Shown one piece after another: positions 24,207-33,435 of a stretch of DNA of 64,000 nucleotides (positions within the stretch are counted from its first letter, which is position 1; each line of letters opens with the position of its first letter). The position numbers and the translations under genes were made by a program. The notes under the pieces are model-generated. The model had not been told where the DNA came from. It was given only the letters and a program-made list of their open reading frames with translations, and did no database searches. Source of the DNA: Rhizobium rhododendri. GTDB taxonomy: Bacteria; Pseudomonadota; Alphaproteobacteria; Rhizobiales; Rhizobiaceae. Where the stretch lies: NCBI RefSeq assembly GCF_007000325.2, contig NZ_CP117268.1, forward strand, positions 620,001 to 684,000, in the 5' to 3' direction.

Positions 24207-25628
24207 ATGACCATGCGCCCCAAAACTGCAGGCAACCGGATCGGATCGCTGATGGCGGAGTTCGAGCCGGACTTCGAATTCTCGGGCCCGATGCCGCTTC
24301 CCGTCGAGGAGTTCGAGGAGCGCCTCCGCCGTATCCGGCGCCAAGCCGTCGAGGCAGGCCATGATGCCATCATCGTCCATACAGGCAGCGTCGGCTGGTT
24401 CCACACCTCGAATGCCTATCTCCGCTATATCTGCGACTGGATGCGCGAGGGCGTGCTGATCATTCCGACGGATGCGGACAAGGCCATGGTGCTCCTGTCC
24501 TTCTTCACGCAGTCCGTCCTCTTGCCGCCCGGCGGGGAACCGGTCCTCGTTGACGAAATCTGGCAGATCGGCCCGATTGGTCGTGAATATGCCGATCGCC
24601 CCGGCGACTCCGTCATCAAGACGGCGGAAAAATGCGCCGAGGTGCTGGCGAGGGTCGGATGTGCCAAGGGGCAGATCGGCAGAATCGGCGATCGGACGTC
24701 AATGACATTTTGGGCAGCGCTCGACGAACAGCTTCCCAGATGCAAGTTCGTCGCCGACAACGGCGTCCTCGACCGCATGCAGAAGGTCAGGTCGCCGCGT
24801 GAGATCGAGATGTTCCGCGCCGCCGCGCAACTGATCAGCATCGGCACCCAGGCCGCCTATCATGTCGCCAGACCCGGTGTCACCGATCATGAAATCTACG
24901 CCGCCTTCAGCTATGCCCAGCTTGCCCTCGGCGGCGAGACGGGCGACGGCTACCAGATCGGCATCAACGAGTTCGGTACCCATTGCGGCAAGCCCTATGG
25001 CCATATCGTCCGTCCCGGCGATCTGATCAATCTCTATATCTCAAACGTCACCTACCGCGGCTATACCGCCCAGACCGCCCGCATGATCGCCGTCGGTAAC
25101 ACCACGCAGAAGCAGGAGGACGTTCTCTCCGCCTGCACCGAGGGAGTCAAGCGCGCCGAAAAGCTGATCAGGCCCGGTGCGCTGATGCGCGACATCAATA
25201 ACGCCGCCTTCGAGCCGATGATCGAGCGTGGCATGCTGACGTCTCCAGAAGCGCGCACGATGCCTTACAACTGGTCGCCGATGCCCGACGGTGGTGCGCG
25301 TCTGATCCCGAGCCAGTACGTCAAGGATCTCGACTGGGAGGCACAGGGCCGCAAGCTCATGCATGTCTATCCAGCAACCGAAGGCCCGCACAATCCGAAC
25401 CTCGGTCACTCCGTCGGCATGGCCGGCGGCCAGAACAGCTTCAACATCTCTTCGCATAACTACGATCGTCTCGAGGAGGGCATGGTCTTCGTGCTCCACA
25501 CCCAGTGGCTCGAACCCCTGTCGGCAGGCTGCAATATCGGCGACATGTATGCCGTCACCAAAGACGGTTTTGAGAACCTCAGCCGCCACACCCCACTTGA
25601 AACGCACCGCATTGCCGCCGAGGCTTGA
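24207..25628 (+). CDS. M24 (aminopeptidase P/creatinase-fold) protein lacking metal ligands
   Basis: 473 residues with an N-terminal creatinase-type domain and a C-terminal pita-bread domain of M24 peptidases. The usual metal-ligand set (Asp, Asp, His, Glu, Glu) is largely missing: the residue after GYTA is Q289 instead of Asp, no Asp occupies the preceding LYISN strand, EGMVFVLH has H431 instead of Glu, and the final Glu is G445. H401 in GHSVG is present. It may be a metal-independent hydrolase like creatinase, or a binding protein. It is encoded directly after the polyamine-type transporter and probably acts on the imported compound. Confidence 0.82.
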   Translation: MTMRPKTAGNRIGSLMAEFEPDFEFSGPMPLPVEEFEERLRRIRRQAVEAGHDAIIVHTGSVGWFHTSNAYLRYICDWMREGVLIIPTDADKAMVLLSFFTQSVLLPPGGEPVLVDEIWQIGPIGREYADRPGDSVIKTAEKCAEVLARVGCAKGQIGRIGDRTSMTFWAALDEQLPRCKFVADNGVLDRMQKVRSPREIEMFRAAAQLISIGTQAAYHVARPGVTDHEIYAAFSYAQLALGGETGDGYQIGINEFGTHCGKPYGHIVRPGDLINLYISNVTYRGYTAQTARMIAVGNTTQKQEDVLSACTEGVKRAEKLIRPGALMRDINNAAFEPMIERGMLTSPEARTMPYNWSPMPDGGARLIPSQYVKDLDWEAQGRKLMHVYPATEGPHNPNLGHSVGMAGGQNSFNISSHNYDRLEEGMVFVLHTQWLEPLSAGCNIGDMYAVTKDGFENLSRHTPLETHRIAAEA

Positions 25629-26282
25629 ATGAGCAGACCCATGGAACACACGCATTTCGACTTCGCAAAACTCACCGAGCGGGAACGATACAAGCTCCTG
25701 ATCGGGACGGTCATTCCGCGCCCGATCGCGTTGGTCACGACATTGAGCAAAGACGGTCGGCCCAATGCCGGACCGTTCAGCTTCTTCAATGTGCTGACCC
25801 ACGATCCTGCGATCGTCGCCATCGGCGTCGAGAACTATTCCGACATGAGTTTCAAGGACACGGCGCGTAATATTCGCGAGACCGGGGAATTCACCGTTCA
25901 TATCGTCGACGACGCCTTGGTCGCCCAGATGGAGGTTTGTGCCATCAAGTTCGGACCAGAGGTCGACGAGATGTCGGAAGCAGAATTGGCCACGGCACCG
26001 GGGCAAATGGTCCGAAGCCCGCGCATCCTAGCAGCCCCTGCAGCACTGGAATGCCGTCGGCATACGACGTTGCAGGTCGGCCCCGCCCGCGAGATCATCC
26101 TTGGCGAGGTGCTTGGAGTTCATATCCGCAGCGACGCCGTTAATCCGTCAAATCTTCACATCGATCAGCAGCTGATGGATGCCGTGGGAAGGATGGGTGG
26201 GCACACTTACGCCCGGACGCGTGATCAGTTCGACGTTAAAACACAGACCAAGGAGGAATGGAACGCGCTCAAGAGGCTTTAA
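25629..26282 (+). CDS. Flavin reductase-like FMN split-barrel protein
   Basis: 217 residues of the flavin reductase-like family: RYKLLIGTVIPRPIALVTTL, RPNAGPFSFFNVLTHDPAIV and KDTARNIRETGEFTVHIVD are typical of the FMN-binding domain. The ATG abuts the stop of the M24-type gene. It may supply reduced flavin or itself catalyse a redox step on the imported compound. Last gene of the operon. The following 26283-26666 shows no recognised gene. Confidence 0.85.
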   Translation: MSRPMEHTHFDFAKLTERERYKLLIGTVIPRPIALVTTLSKDGRPNAGPFSFFNVLTHDPAIVAIGVENYSDMSFKDTARNIRETGEFTVHIVDDALVAQMEVCAIKFGPEVDEMSEAELATAPGQMVRSPRILAAPAALECRRHTTLQVGPAREIILGEVLGVHIRSDAVNPSNLHIDQQLMDAVGRMGGHTYARTRDQFDVKTQTKEEWNALKRL

Positions 26283-26666
26283 AGGACAGGCCACATTGCG
26301 CGATTGGAAATGCCACCGGTCGTAGTGAAAGCCTGCCCAAGCCTAAAGTCTGCATGATCTGGAATGGGGTATCCAACCCACGCACCAGAGCTTGATCATC
26401 GACATACTTTAGCCCCGTCTCCACCCATACGCGATCATCCTGGCTGAACGTGCTTGAGAGCGTTCGATTTATCGTGCCCAAAAAAGCGATAAAGGACGTC
26501 AGAGCGCTGTCTGCCTCGCACCTAGACCATCTGCGTTGGTCTTTTCAAAGACGATTGATGCAGCAGAGAGGGTAGAAGTGCGACAGCATCGGACATCGTC
26601 ACACCTTTGCCTTAAGGATGAGAGATCCCCGCGAGTCCCACTCGGGATGTTGATGTGGAGCATAGA

Positions 26667-27812
26667 ATGAATAAATGTTCGTACTTGGTTGTGTTCTCTA
26701 TCGCTCTACTCGCCTCAGTCGGCTCGATTGCGAAGGCCGACGGGTTTGCTAAAGTGGCGCAAGCTGCGTTCGAACCGTTGGTAAAGCAATACGACATTCC
26801 GGGACTTGTGGTCGGAGTTACCCGGAACGAGAAACATGAGTTTTATGCGGTCGGGTTGGCTTCGCGTGCCGACAACCATCCCGCTACGCCAGATACGCTA
26901 TTCGAACTTGGCTCGATGAGCAAAATTTTCAATGTGACGCTTGCAGCACTGGCTGAAGAACGCGGGAAGCTCAGCCTCAGTGACACGGCGGCACACCATC
27001 TCTGTGACGACGCATGTTCAATTGGTGACAAGCTTACACTCATGGATTTGGCAACACACCATTCGGGCGGTCTGCCATTGCAGGTGCCGGACAATCTACC
27101 GGATGTCGATGGGTTGGTGAATTGGCTGAAGGGTTGGCATCCGCCACAACCGGGAGCACGAAGCTATTCTAACATCAGCATTGGGATGCTCGGCTATATA
27201 TCCGGCAAAGCTATGGGCTCCAATTACAAGCTGTCCTTACAAGACATGTTATTCCCCGCATTCGGGTTACATCATACGTGGATAGACGTCCCGAAGAGTG
27301 ACTTGAACCTGTACGCTTTCGGCTATGACCGAAAGACCAATGCACCAATCCGGGTAAACCCTGGAGTCTTGGACTCCGAGGCTTACGGCGTGAAGTCGAG
27401 TGTCCGGGATATGCTCACAGTTCTTGACGTGGAGTTGGGACAGGGTAATGCCCCCGAAGACCTCCGCAAAGCCATCAAGCGAACCCAGGAGGGCCATTAC
27501 AAAACTGCCTTTTTCACCCAAGATATGATCTGGGAGCAATACCCATGGCCCGCCGATCTGCAGGCCATGACGTCCGGCAATGGCTCCGATTTTATTATGA
27601 AGCCGCAGCCGGTTGAAGGTATCAGTCCAGCGCTTCCTCCCCAGAGGAATGTGATCCTGAACAAGACCGGCTCAACGAACGGGTTTGGCGGCTACATCGC
27701 TATGTTGCCGGGCGAAGGGATAGGTGTTGTCGTCCTCGCAAACAAAAATTACCCGAACGAAGCTCGCGTGAAGGCAACGTATTCTCTAATTCAGGCATTG
27801 CTCACGAATTAG
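26667..27812 (+). CDS. Class C-like serine beta-lactamase family protein
   Basis: 381 residues with a signal peptide ending near SIAKADG. The catalytic motifs of class C beta-lactamases and related penicillin-binding esterases are present: SMSK (S83-K86), YSN (Y167) and KTG (K333), with FGLHHTW and GFGGYIAMLPGEGIGVVVLA around them. Length matches AmpC. It would act in the periplasm on beta-lactams or D-amino-acid peptides. No AmpR-like regulator is adjacent, so inducible AmpC behaviour is not implied. A GTGGAG site precedes the ATG. Confidence 0.88.
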   Translation: MNKCSYLVVFSIALLASVGSIAKADGFAKVAQAAFEPLVKQYDIPGLVVGVTRNEKHEFYAVGLASRADNHPATPDTLFELGSMSKIFNVTLAALAEERGKLSLSDTAAHHLCDDACSIGDKLTLMDLATHHSGGLPLQVPDNLPDVDGLVNWLKGWHPPQPGARSYSNISIGMLGYISGKAMGSNYKLSLQDMLFPAFGLHHTWIDVPKSDLNLYAFGYDRKTNAPIRVNPGVLDSEAYGVKSSVRDMLTVLDVELGQGNAPEDLRKAIKRTQEGHYKTAFFTQDMIWEQYPWPADLQAMTSGNGSDFIMKPQPVEGISPALPPQRNVILNKTGSTNGFGGYIAMLPGEGIGVVVLANKNYPNEARVKATYSLIQALLTN

Positions 27813-28406
27813 CGCAAGCGATGGGCGGGCGGGGCGATATGCGTTTAAGGGAAGCAAGCAATGTGAGTGCGCGCAAATTGTGCAGCTTACCTGGTCTGGG
27901 TTCGCGTCATCGGATCGCGATGTCATGTATCACATAGAAAGAAGCGAAAAATGGGTCAGCTGCCATTCTGGTCGACGAGCGGGTCGTTGCTGCGGTCCGC
28001 CGCTTTATAGATTTTACTGCAAGCGGTCGTGTTGGCAGAACTTCCGACACCCGCGAACCGGTAATTAAAGCGACGCCCTGCTGAGCTGCGTATGAAACTA
28101 CCAACTCGCTAGCCTTGTTCTCGGTGCTCAGAATTGACGGGTCGGTGGTTCGGACTGGTTCAAGGCGTGTATAACGCCTTCTCCCGAGATCATTAATCTG
28201 ATCGCGAGTGAGGGAACACTGAGAAAGTGCAAGCTCGCCAGCCAGATGCCGACGAACCATAATAGTCGCTTTGAACGCGAGGGCACCATTCGTGGTATGC
28301 TTCGTCAGGATCGATCTTGCCGCGAAAAACCCAGTAGGCGTAGAGAGCTAGTAGCAATGGAACGGAAAACCCTCACTAGGTTCAGCTTTCCCGGACCGAA
28401 GGGGCG
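27813..28406. other. Intergenic region without a recognised gene
   Basis: About 590 bp between the beta-lactamase-like and VOC genes. A 117-codon frame on the minus strand (27907-28260) matches no family I recognise and has no clear start signals, so it is not called. A degenerate copy of the dispersed repeat lies at 28146-28167 (TGGTTCGGACTGGTTCAAGG). Confidence 0.5.
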
Positions 28407-28883
28407 TTACACGACGCGGGAATGTTCAACAGGCGGCTGCATCAGCTCTATAGTGATGCCATCCGGGCCGGAGATGTACGCGACCATTGTTCCGCATCGG
28501 GGGCCGGCTGGTATCGGCTGCGGCGAACCCTTCACTGCCCACCCCGCCGTCTCAACCCTCGCGATGGCCGTGCGGATATCCGTAACCGTGAAGGCGATGT
28601 GCGCGGCGCCGATTGCACCCGCGCTACGAGGTGTCTGGCCCAGCGTACGACCTGTCGAATACTCGAGAAGCTCGATAGGGTAGCCATTTGGAGCCGTCAC
28701 CAGCGCCATTCGGCAACGGGGGTCGTCAACCCCCGTGGCCTCCCGTAGGAACTCTCCACCCATCTCTCCTCGCCGAGCAAGGTCGAAACCCATCGCCTCA
28801 GTCCAGAACTGGATCGCCTCCTCCAACGAGGCGACCGAGAACCCCGTGTGGTCCACAGCTATCACGCCCGCATCTTCGGCCAC
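28407..28883 (-). CDS. VOC-family (glyoxalase-like) protein
   Basis: 158 residues with one vicinal-oxygen-chelate module: VIAVDHTGFSVASLEEAIQF, a central NGYPIELLEYSTG metal-binding glutamate, AAHIAFTVTDI and the C-terminal ISGPDGITIELMQPP. The two-half pattern with His and Glu ligands fits a glyoxalase or extradiol-dioxygenase-like enzyme. The start codon is GTG at 28883, with GAGAGGA upstream. It stands alone, between degenerate copies of the dispersed repeat. Confidence 0.83.
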   Translation of the reverse strand: MAEDAGVIAVDHTGFSVASLEEAIQFWTEAMGFDLARRGEMGGEFLREATGVDDPRCRMALVTAPNGYPIELLEYSTGRTLGQTPRSAGAIGAAHIAFTVTDIRTAIARVETAGWAVKGSPQPIPAGPRCGTMVAYISGPDGITIELMQPPVEHSRVV

Positions 28884-28982
28884 TTTTTTAATCCTCTCAT
28901 ATCGAACAGCTGCGTCACGCTACAGTAAGCCATTCGCCTGACAAGTCACAGCACTTGCAATCCCTTTAGCCATTTCATAGCT

Positions 28983-29003
28983 CGGGTTCGATTCCCCTCA
29001 AGA
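28983..29003 (+). repeat. Dispersed short repeat, diverged copy
   Basis: CGGGTTCGATTCCCCTCAAG is related to the repeat at 14492-14515. The run GGGTTCGATTCCC alone could form a T-arm, but no acceptor, D or anticodon arm accompanies it. No gene was recognised in 28884-29100. Confidence 0.4.
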
Positions 29004-29100
29004 CCTTACGGTCGAGAGCGGGAGTAATTTACATGCTCCTCAATCGGCCGCATGGCATACAAGCAGTTTTTTTGCCAGATGCTCACGACTGTGGTCGGTA

Positions 29101-30198
29101 CTACAATTTGTATCGCTGTAAGATCGGCATGCCGATCCTGCGTGCGACAACTTGCAAAAGATCAATCGGCACGCGGCGCTTCGCTGGGAGATGGCGAACG
29201 TGGAACGCCGAAAATTCCATCTCGGCGGTTGCGCCGCGGGCAAGCTTGAAGCTGGAAGCACCCGAGGACATGTTGAATGCGAGATTGTTGTCGGCAGCAA
29301 ACCGGCTTCCGGCGTGGAAACCCAGCCGATAAAGGCCCTCACGTTGGTCGATGCCGGTATTGTAGCCCATCAGCGGCATGGTGGCGTAATCTGCGAAATG
29401 GTGTATGCCGCCAAAACTCTGGATCACGCCATCCGCATCCCGCAGCACCATGTAGCGGATCATGCCGATCGCATGTGTCATGATGACGAAATCGGGTGTG
29501 TAGATCGGGTTCAGCCGGGAATATTTGTCGAGATAAAGCATGGCGTAAAGCGCTGCGATGCGTTGGGCATCCGGCCGGCTGATCGTCTGCAATTCTTCGT
29601 AGCGATAGGGCGTATTGCGCCAGAGAGCCTCGTCCCTTTTCAGGTCACGGCGCCTTGTCATCTGGCTGGCGATATCATCCACCAGAAACAGCTGCCTGCT
29701 CGGCAAAAGCACCCAGCCGGCGGCCTGCAGCGCGACCATCAGCCTGCTGTTTTGCCGCCAGTTGAGGGAGCGCATCGCCAAGATATGACAGGGAAAACGC
29801 GCCGTGAATTCCTCGGTCTGCTCTGCCACCAGACCGGCATCGATGGCGGCCAGAAGATTGGTCGACATCATCCAGTTGTTGATGTGGACGATGCGGTCGA
29901 GATCGGCCAAACGCAAGATCCCCGCGACGCCGCTGACGACGGCATGCAGGGCGGGCACCAATGCCCGGTTCGGAAAGCGGGAAAGCTCTTCACGCGTGTA
30001 ATCGACATAACCGACCCATGGCGAACAGACGAAGGTCGCAGCCTTTTCACCGTGGTTGATGGTGATCGGCAGTAGGTGGTCACCCCATCGCTGCACGCCC
30101 ACCTCCGTCTGCAGGTTGCGGATATAGGTCGAGGAACCATCGCGTATGAAAGCATGGGTAAAGTCCTCGACGATCCGGTGCCGGTATCGGTCAGCCAT
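29101..30198 (-). CDS. GNAT-fold (FemAB/BioF2-like) acyltransferase candidate
   Basis: 365 residues, soluble. No exact family is recognised, but the C-terminal half (FGGIHHFADYATMPLMGYNT, GLYRLGFHAGSRFAADN, then FNMSSGASSFKLARGA) has the pattern of acyl-CoA N-acyltransferase-superfamily proteins of the FemAB/BioF2 type. The start at 30198 overlaps the BtaA-like gene by 8 nt, placing it last in the operon beginning at 35438. It may N-acylate the amino group introduced by the BtaA-like enzyme. That role is inferred from context only. Confidence 0.6.
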   Translation of the reverse strand: MADRYRHRIVEDFTHAFIRDGSSTYIRNLQTEVGVQRWGDHLLPITINHGEKAATFVCSPWVGYVDYTREELSRFPNRALVPALHAVVSGVAGILRLADLDRIVHINNWMMSTNLLAAIDAGLVAEQTEEFTARFPCHILAMRSLNWRQNSRLMVALQAAGWVLLPSRQLFLVDDIASQMTRRRDLKRDEALWRNTPYRYEELQTISRPDAQRIAALYAMLYLDKYSRLNPIYTPDFVIMTHAIGMIRYMVLRDADGVIQSFGGIHHFADYATMPLMGYNTGIDQREGLYRLGFHAGSRFAADNNLAFNMSSGASSFKLARGATAEMEFSAFHVRHLPAKRRVPIDLLQVVARRIGMPILQRYKL

Positions 30199-31267
30199 GG
30201 GCTGCCTGACGGATAACCCCGGCGCGGACGCGGTAGATGATCGCCTTGTCCGAAGTCGACAGTTTTTCTGACAGCGCCTCATCCACCTCGACGGTATCAA
30301 GGGGCACGATCATATCGTTCATGAAGATGCGCTCGCAGAATTTCGCGTCGGCAGCAGCGACAGCCACAATGCCCTTCCAGCAGGCGGCATAAAACTCTTG
30401 GCCGCAATAGGAGCCGAAATCGGAGAGCGAAAATCCTTCGATCTCGCCCAGTTCAAGCCGTGGCAGGTCGGTGATGCCGCCTTCAACGATGCGCAGCCGC
30501 TCCAACCGGCTCTTGACCAGATCATAGTTCTGCCGCTGCAGATGGAAGGGTAGCGCGCCCTGCGCATCATGCCTTCCGCGAAACACCAGCATGGCGAAAT
30601 CGCTGTCGCGAAACAGGAAAGTTCGCGCCGCCGCTTCGAAATCGTCATCCAGCCGTTTGCCGACTTCCTGCGGTTTGGGCAGGAACTCGCCGGCCGGCTC
30701 ACGCATCACCCAACGCCAGACCCAGTCGCGGCCGATCATTTCGATGGCTGTTCTGAGCGCGCTATGGGCGAATTTATCCTCCCAGATCCGCGCCTGCACC
30801 TGAATGTCGGGCGCTGCCAGCAGAGCATTGATATGCCTGCCGCGGAAGAGTTTCAGAAACCGCGCGTTCCAGAGCAGCAGCTTTTCCCATTTGCCGGCAT
30901 GCCAGACGCCGGCCTCGATCATGCCAAGATGCTTGTCCCAGTGATCCTGCACCGTCGGCGACAGGCGCGGGCGAATGCGCTGGTAGACCTCGGCGCGGGA
31001 CCGGCTTTCGGCAATGCCGATAAAGGCCAGAAACGCATCGCGATCCAACATGTCCATGGCCGCAATTTTCAGCGCCAGAAGCGCGTTCTGCGTCGGGTTT
31101 ACATCGAGTGCGATAACCTCGTTGGCATCCGACAGAAGCATGTCCAGCGGTCGGGTTCCGGAGCCGGTCAGGCAGACGATCCGTTTGGCTCCCGCAAGCG
31201 CCGCAAGCTCGCTTTCGCCATCCTCGTTCGCCGACGAAAAGTTTAAATTCTCGAAGAAACCCACCAT
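30191..31267 (-). CDS. BtaA-like S-adenosylmethionine 3-amino-3-carboxypropyl transferase (DUF3419)
   Basis: 358 residues of the DUF3419 family. An AdoMet-binding region near the N-terminus (KRIVCLTGSGTRPLDMLLSD, then ANEVIALDVNPTQNALLALK) and the later FAMLVFRGRHDAQGALPFHL match BtaA. BtaA transfers the 3-amino-3-carboxypropyl group of AdoMet to diacylglycerol, giving diacylglyceryl-homoserine, the precursor of betaine lipids. The methyltransferase BtaB that normally follows is absent. The setting among lipid-type enzymes suggests another acceptor. It lies 48 bp after the CapK-like gene. Confidence 0.85.
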   Translation of the reverse strand: MVGFFENLNFSSANEDGESELAALAGAKRIVCLTGSGTRPLDMLLSDANEVIALDVNPTQNALLALKIAAMDMLDRDAFLAFIGIAESRSRAEVYQRIRPRLSPTVQDHWDKHLGMIEAGVWHAGKWEKLLLWNARFLKLFRGRHINALLAAPDIQVQARIWEDKFAHSALRTAIEMIGRDWVWRWVMREPAGEFLPKPQEVGKRLDDDFEAAARTFLFRDSDFAMLVFRGRHDAQGALPFHLQRQNYDLVKSRLERLRIVEGGITDLPRLELGEIEGFSLSDFGSYCGQEFYAACWKGIVAVAAADAKFCERIFMNDMIVPLDTVEVDEALSEKLSTSDKAIIYRVRAGVIRQAAHG

Positions 31268-31315
31268 AGCCCCGCTGTATCGACATCTGTCGTTCTGAGT
31301 TGAAACAGCCGGCGT

Positions 31316-32593
31316 TCATTGTCCGCCGGTCGACTGCCATGCGCGTCTTATGCGCCTGAGCTTGCCTTTCGAATGTATGGCCAGATCCACGCTCTCCACG
31401 TGACAATCCGGCGAAACGCCATGGCTTTCCAGAACCGCCGTCAGGTTCGCCCGCACGGCACGGCGGACCGGCGCAGGGCAATCGGCAGGCAGTTGCAATT
31501 CCAGCGCCGCCGCGTCGGTCTGAACAAGGGCGAAGTCCATGATGCCGCGATCGGTGTCGACAATGACGTTGCGCAGAATATCCGGCGTCAGTTCGACAAT
31601 GCCGCCATTCGGCGACGAAAGCAGAAACACGTCGTCCTCGCGGCCGACGATTTCCCGCACCACCTGAAGGGGAGAGCCGCAGGGGCAAGTCCTGTCATCC
31701 AGACGCAACAGGTCGTTCAACCGGTAGCGTGCCATGATCTGCGTGCTGCGGCTGAAATCGGAAAGGATCGGCCTCACCAGCCCGTTGCCCGCCTCCTCGA
31801 AGGCAAAATGCATGCAGTCTTCTGCCAGATGCAGGCGACCATGGGCGCAGGTCACGCCCAGCAGGCCCTCGGTCGCCATATAGATTTCGCCAAGGCGCAG
31901 ACCGAACCCGGCTTCGATGATCAAGCGGTCGGCAGCTTCCAGCTTTTCGGCAGCGGAAAATACCCGCCTCGGCGACAGGCGGCCAGGCATCCCGGCGAGC
32001 CGGGACAGGATGCGCGGCGGCGCGATCACGATGGTCGGATCGAAGGCCGACAACGCGGCGGAAAATTCCTCAAGCGGGGTGCTCAGGTTAAAGAATTGCA
32101 GCGTCAGGTTTCTGGTCCGGTTGGCGCTGTCGTAAAGCGGCGTGTCGATCGGCAGCAGCACCGCGACGCGATCCCTGTGCCGCCAGAAATCCGGCAGCGC
32201 CTTTGCCAGCATGGCGCCCAACCATGCAAACCGTTCGGCCTGCGAGATGACGAACAGACCGCGATTGCCGCTCGTGCCGGTACTGGCGCCGACGATATAG
32301 TCGCCGATGCGTTTTTCCCCTTCAAATGCGCGCCACCCCTGCGCATTGGTGATGGCCGGAACGTTGAAACGGGAGAAATCGGCCATCAGCTTGGATTTGT
32401 CCATGATTGACAGATCGTCGATCACGGTTTTGCGGCCGGCCCTTGCGCTGAACGCCGCGACCTTCGGAACGTCGTTTTGCAGCCATGCGGAGAGTTTTGC
32501 CGACTGCCATGCCAGCAGATGGGCGCGGTCAGGCATCCGGTAAGGCAGGGTGCGGATGCGTAGATAGGATTTAAGGGCAGTCAGAAGGCTCAA
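31316..32593 (-). CDS. CapK/F390-synthetase-like adenylate-forming enzyme
   Basis: 425 residues. The segment GASTGTSGNRGLFVISQAE is the phosphate-binding loop of phenylacetate-CoA ligase and F390-synthetase-like proteins. IYMATEGLLGVTCAHGRLHL and the late CPCGSPLQVVREIVGREDD also match that family, including a CxC pair. It probably activates a carboxylate as the acyl-adenylate. The start is TTG at 32593, overlapping the MBL gene stop as TTGA, with GGAGCG upstream. Fourth gene of the operon. Confidence 0.82.
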   Translation of the reverse strand: MSLLTALKSYLRIRTLPYRMPDRAHLLAWQSAKLSAWLQNDVPKVAAFSARAGRKTVIDDLSIMDKSKLMADFSRFNVPAITNAQGWRAFEGEKRIGDYIVGASTGTSGNRGLFVISQAERFAWLGAMLAKALPDFWRHRDRVAVLLPIDTPLYDSANRTRNLTLQFFNLSTPLEEFSAALSAFDPTIVIAPPRILSRLAGMPGRLSPRRVFSAAEKLEAADRLIIEAGFGLRLGEIYMATEGLLGVTCAHGRLHLAEDCMHFAFEEAGNGLVRPILSDFSRSTQIMARYRLNDLLRLDDRTCPCGSPLQVVREIVGREDDVFLLSSPNGGIVELTPDILRNVIVDTDRGIMDFALVQTDAAALELQLPADCPAPVRRAVRANLTAVLESHGVSPDCHVESVDLAIHSKGKLRRIRRAWQSTGGQ

Positions 32594-33435
32594 GAGGCTC
32601 GCTCCAGACCGATATCCAGGTCGAGCCGGTGCGCCACCGGATCATGGCAAAGCATGATCTCGCCGCCCTGTTCGAAAAAGGATCTGACCTTTGCGACGCT
32701 CGACAACATGGCCCGGCGATCGTGGCAGACGAGACTGGCCGGAAAGCCCGGCAGCCTGTCCTCGGTGATCGCCCTGATCAGCCATTGGGTATCCGTGGCA
32801 TAGAGTAGAGGCGTTGGCAGGTCCGGAAAACAAAGGCCCACGTGGCCATCGAGATGACCGGGCAGATCGATGACAAGAACGGAACCGTCTGCAGCGATAT
32901 CCCGACCCGGTTCGAGCCTGTTCGGCGCCGGAGCAGTGCGAAAATCCTCGAAAAAGCGCAGCCGTTTTTCTATGCCGTCGGGCAAAAGCCCACCGAAGAC
33001 GCCGGTCATCGCGTTTTTCGTGGCGCTTTTGTTGCGAAAGGTCTCCCAGGCTTTTCGCGAGCATAGAATCTGCACATCCGGCAGGTCTCTCAGGCCGCCG
33101 ATGTGGTCGGCATGAAAATGGGTGAGAATGACTGTTTGTATGTCCTGCTTGCACAGATCAAGCAGGCTCAGTCCGGCACTCAGCGGATCGTCACGTAACG
33201 TGGTTGGCCGCATGAGCAGCCGATAGGCGGCCAATAGCGGCCCCTGTTTCAGTTTTCGCAACGTGTCGACATTGCAATAACCGGTGTCGATCAGCGAGTG
33301 GCCCAGGTGCGGATGGTGAAAATACCCGACACGCACGCGCAGCGGCAGTTTATTGAAACTGCCGCGTCTGAGCAGAAGCCATTCGCGGACGGGAAGAATT
33401 GAAGAGCTGAAAAAGCGCGGTTCTGTCACCATCAT
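32590..33435 (-). CDS. MBL-fold metallo-hydrolase
   Basis: 281 residues. THFHADH (105-111) is the zinc-binding HxHxDH motif. HSLIDTGYCNVDTLRKL upstream, DLPGHLDGHVG with a further histidine, and LLYATDTQW complete the binuclear metal site. The general pattern resembles lactonases and related esterases of the glyoxalase II type. The start at 33435 overlaps the upstream reductase stop (ATGA), and its own stop overlaps the next gene. It could open a lactone or release a thioester product in the pathway. Confidence 0.85.
   Translation of the reverse strand: MMVTEPRFFSSSILPVREWLLLRRGSFNKLPLRVRVGYFHHPHLGHSLIDTGYCNVDTLRKLKQGPLLAAYRLLMRPTTLRDDPLSAGLSLLDLCKQDIQTVILTHFHADHIGGLRDLPDVQILCSRKAWETFRNKSATKNAMTGVFGGLLPDGIEKRLRFFEDFRTAPAPNRLEPGRDIAADGSVLVIDLPGHLDGHVGLCFPDLPTPLLYATDTQWLIRAITEDRLPGFPASLVCHDRRAMLSSVAKVRSFFEQGGEIMLCHDPVAHRLDLDIGLERAS

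Noticed and set aside
25041..26006. 321-codon open frame on the minus strand
   Set aside because: Antisense to the M24-like and flavin reductase-like genes, spanning both; no motif seen.
27907..28260. 117-codon open frame on the minus strand
   Set aside because: No recognisable family, no convincing ribosome-binding site, and composition typical of random sequence; left as unassigned intergenic DNA.
31319..32410. 363-codon open frame on the plus strand
   Set aside because: Antisense to the CapK-like gene, which has recognisable family motifs and operon-type overlaps. The shadow is rich in Arg, Gln and His and has no family pattern.
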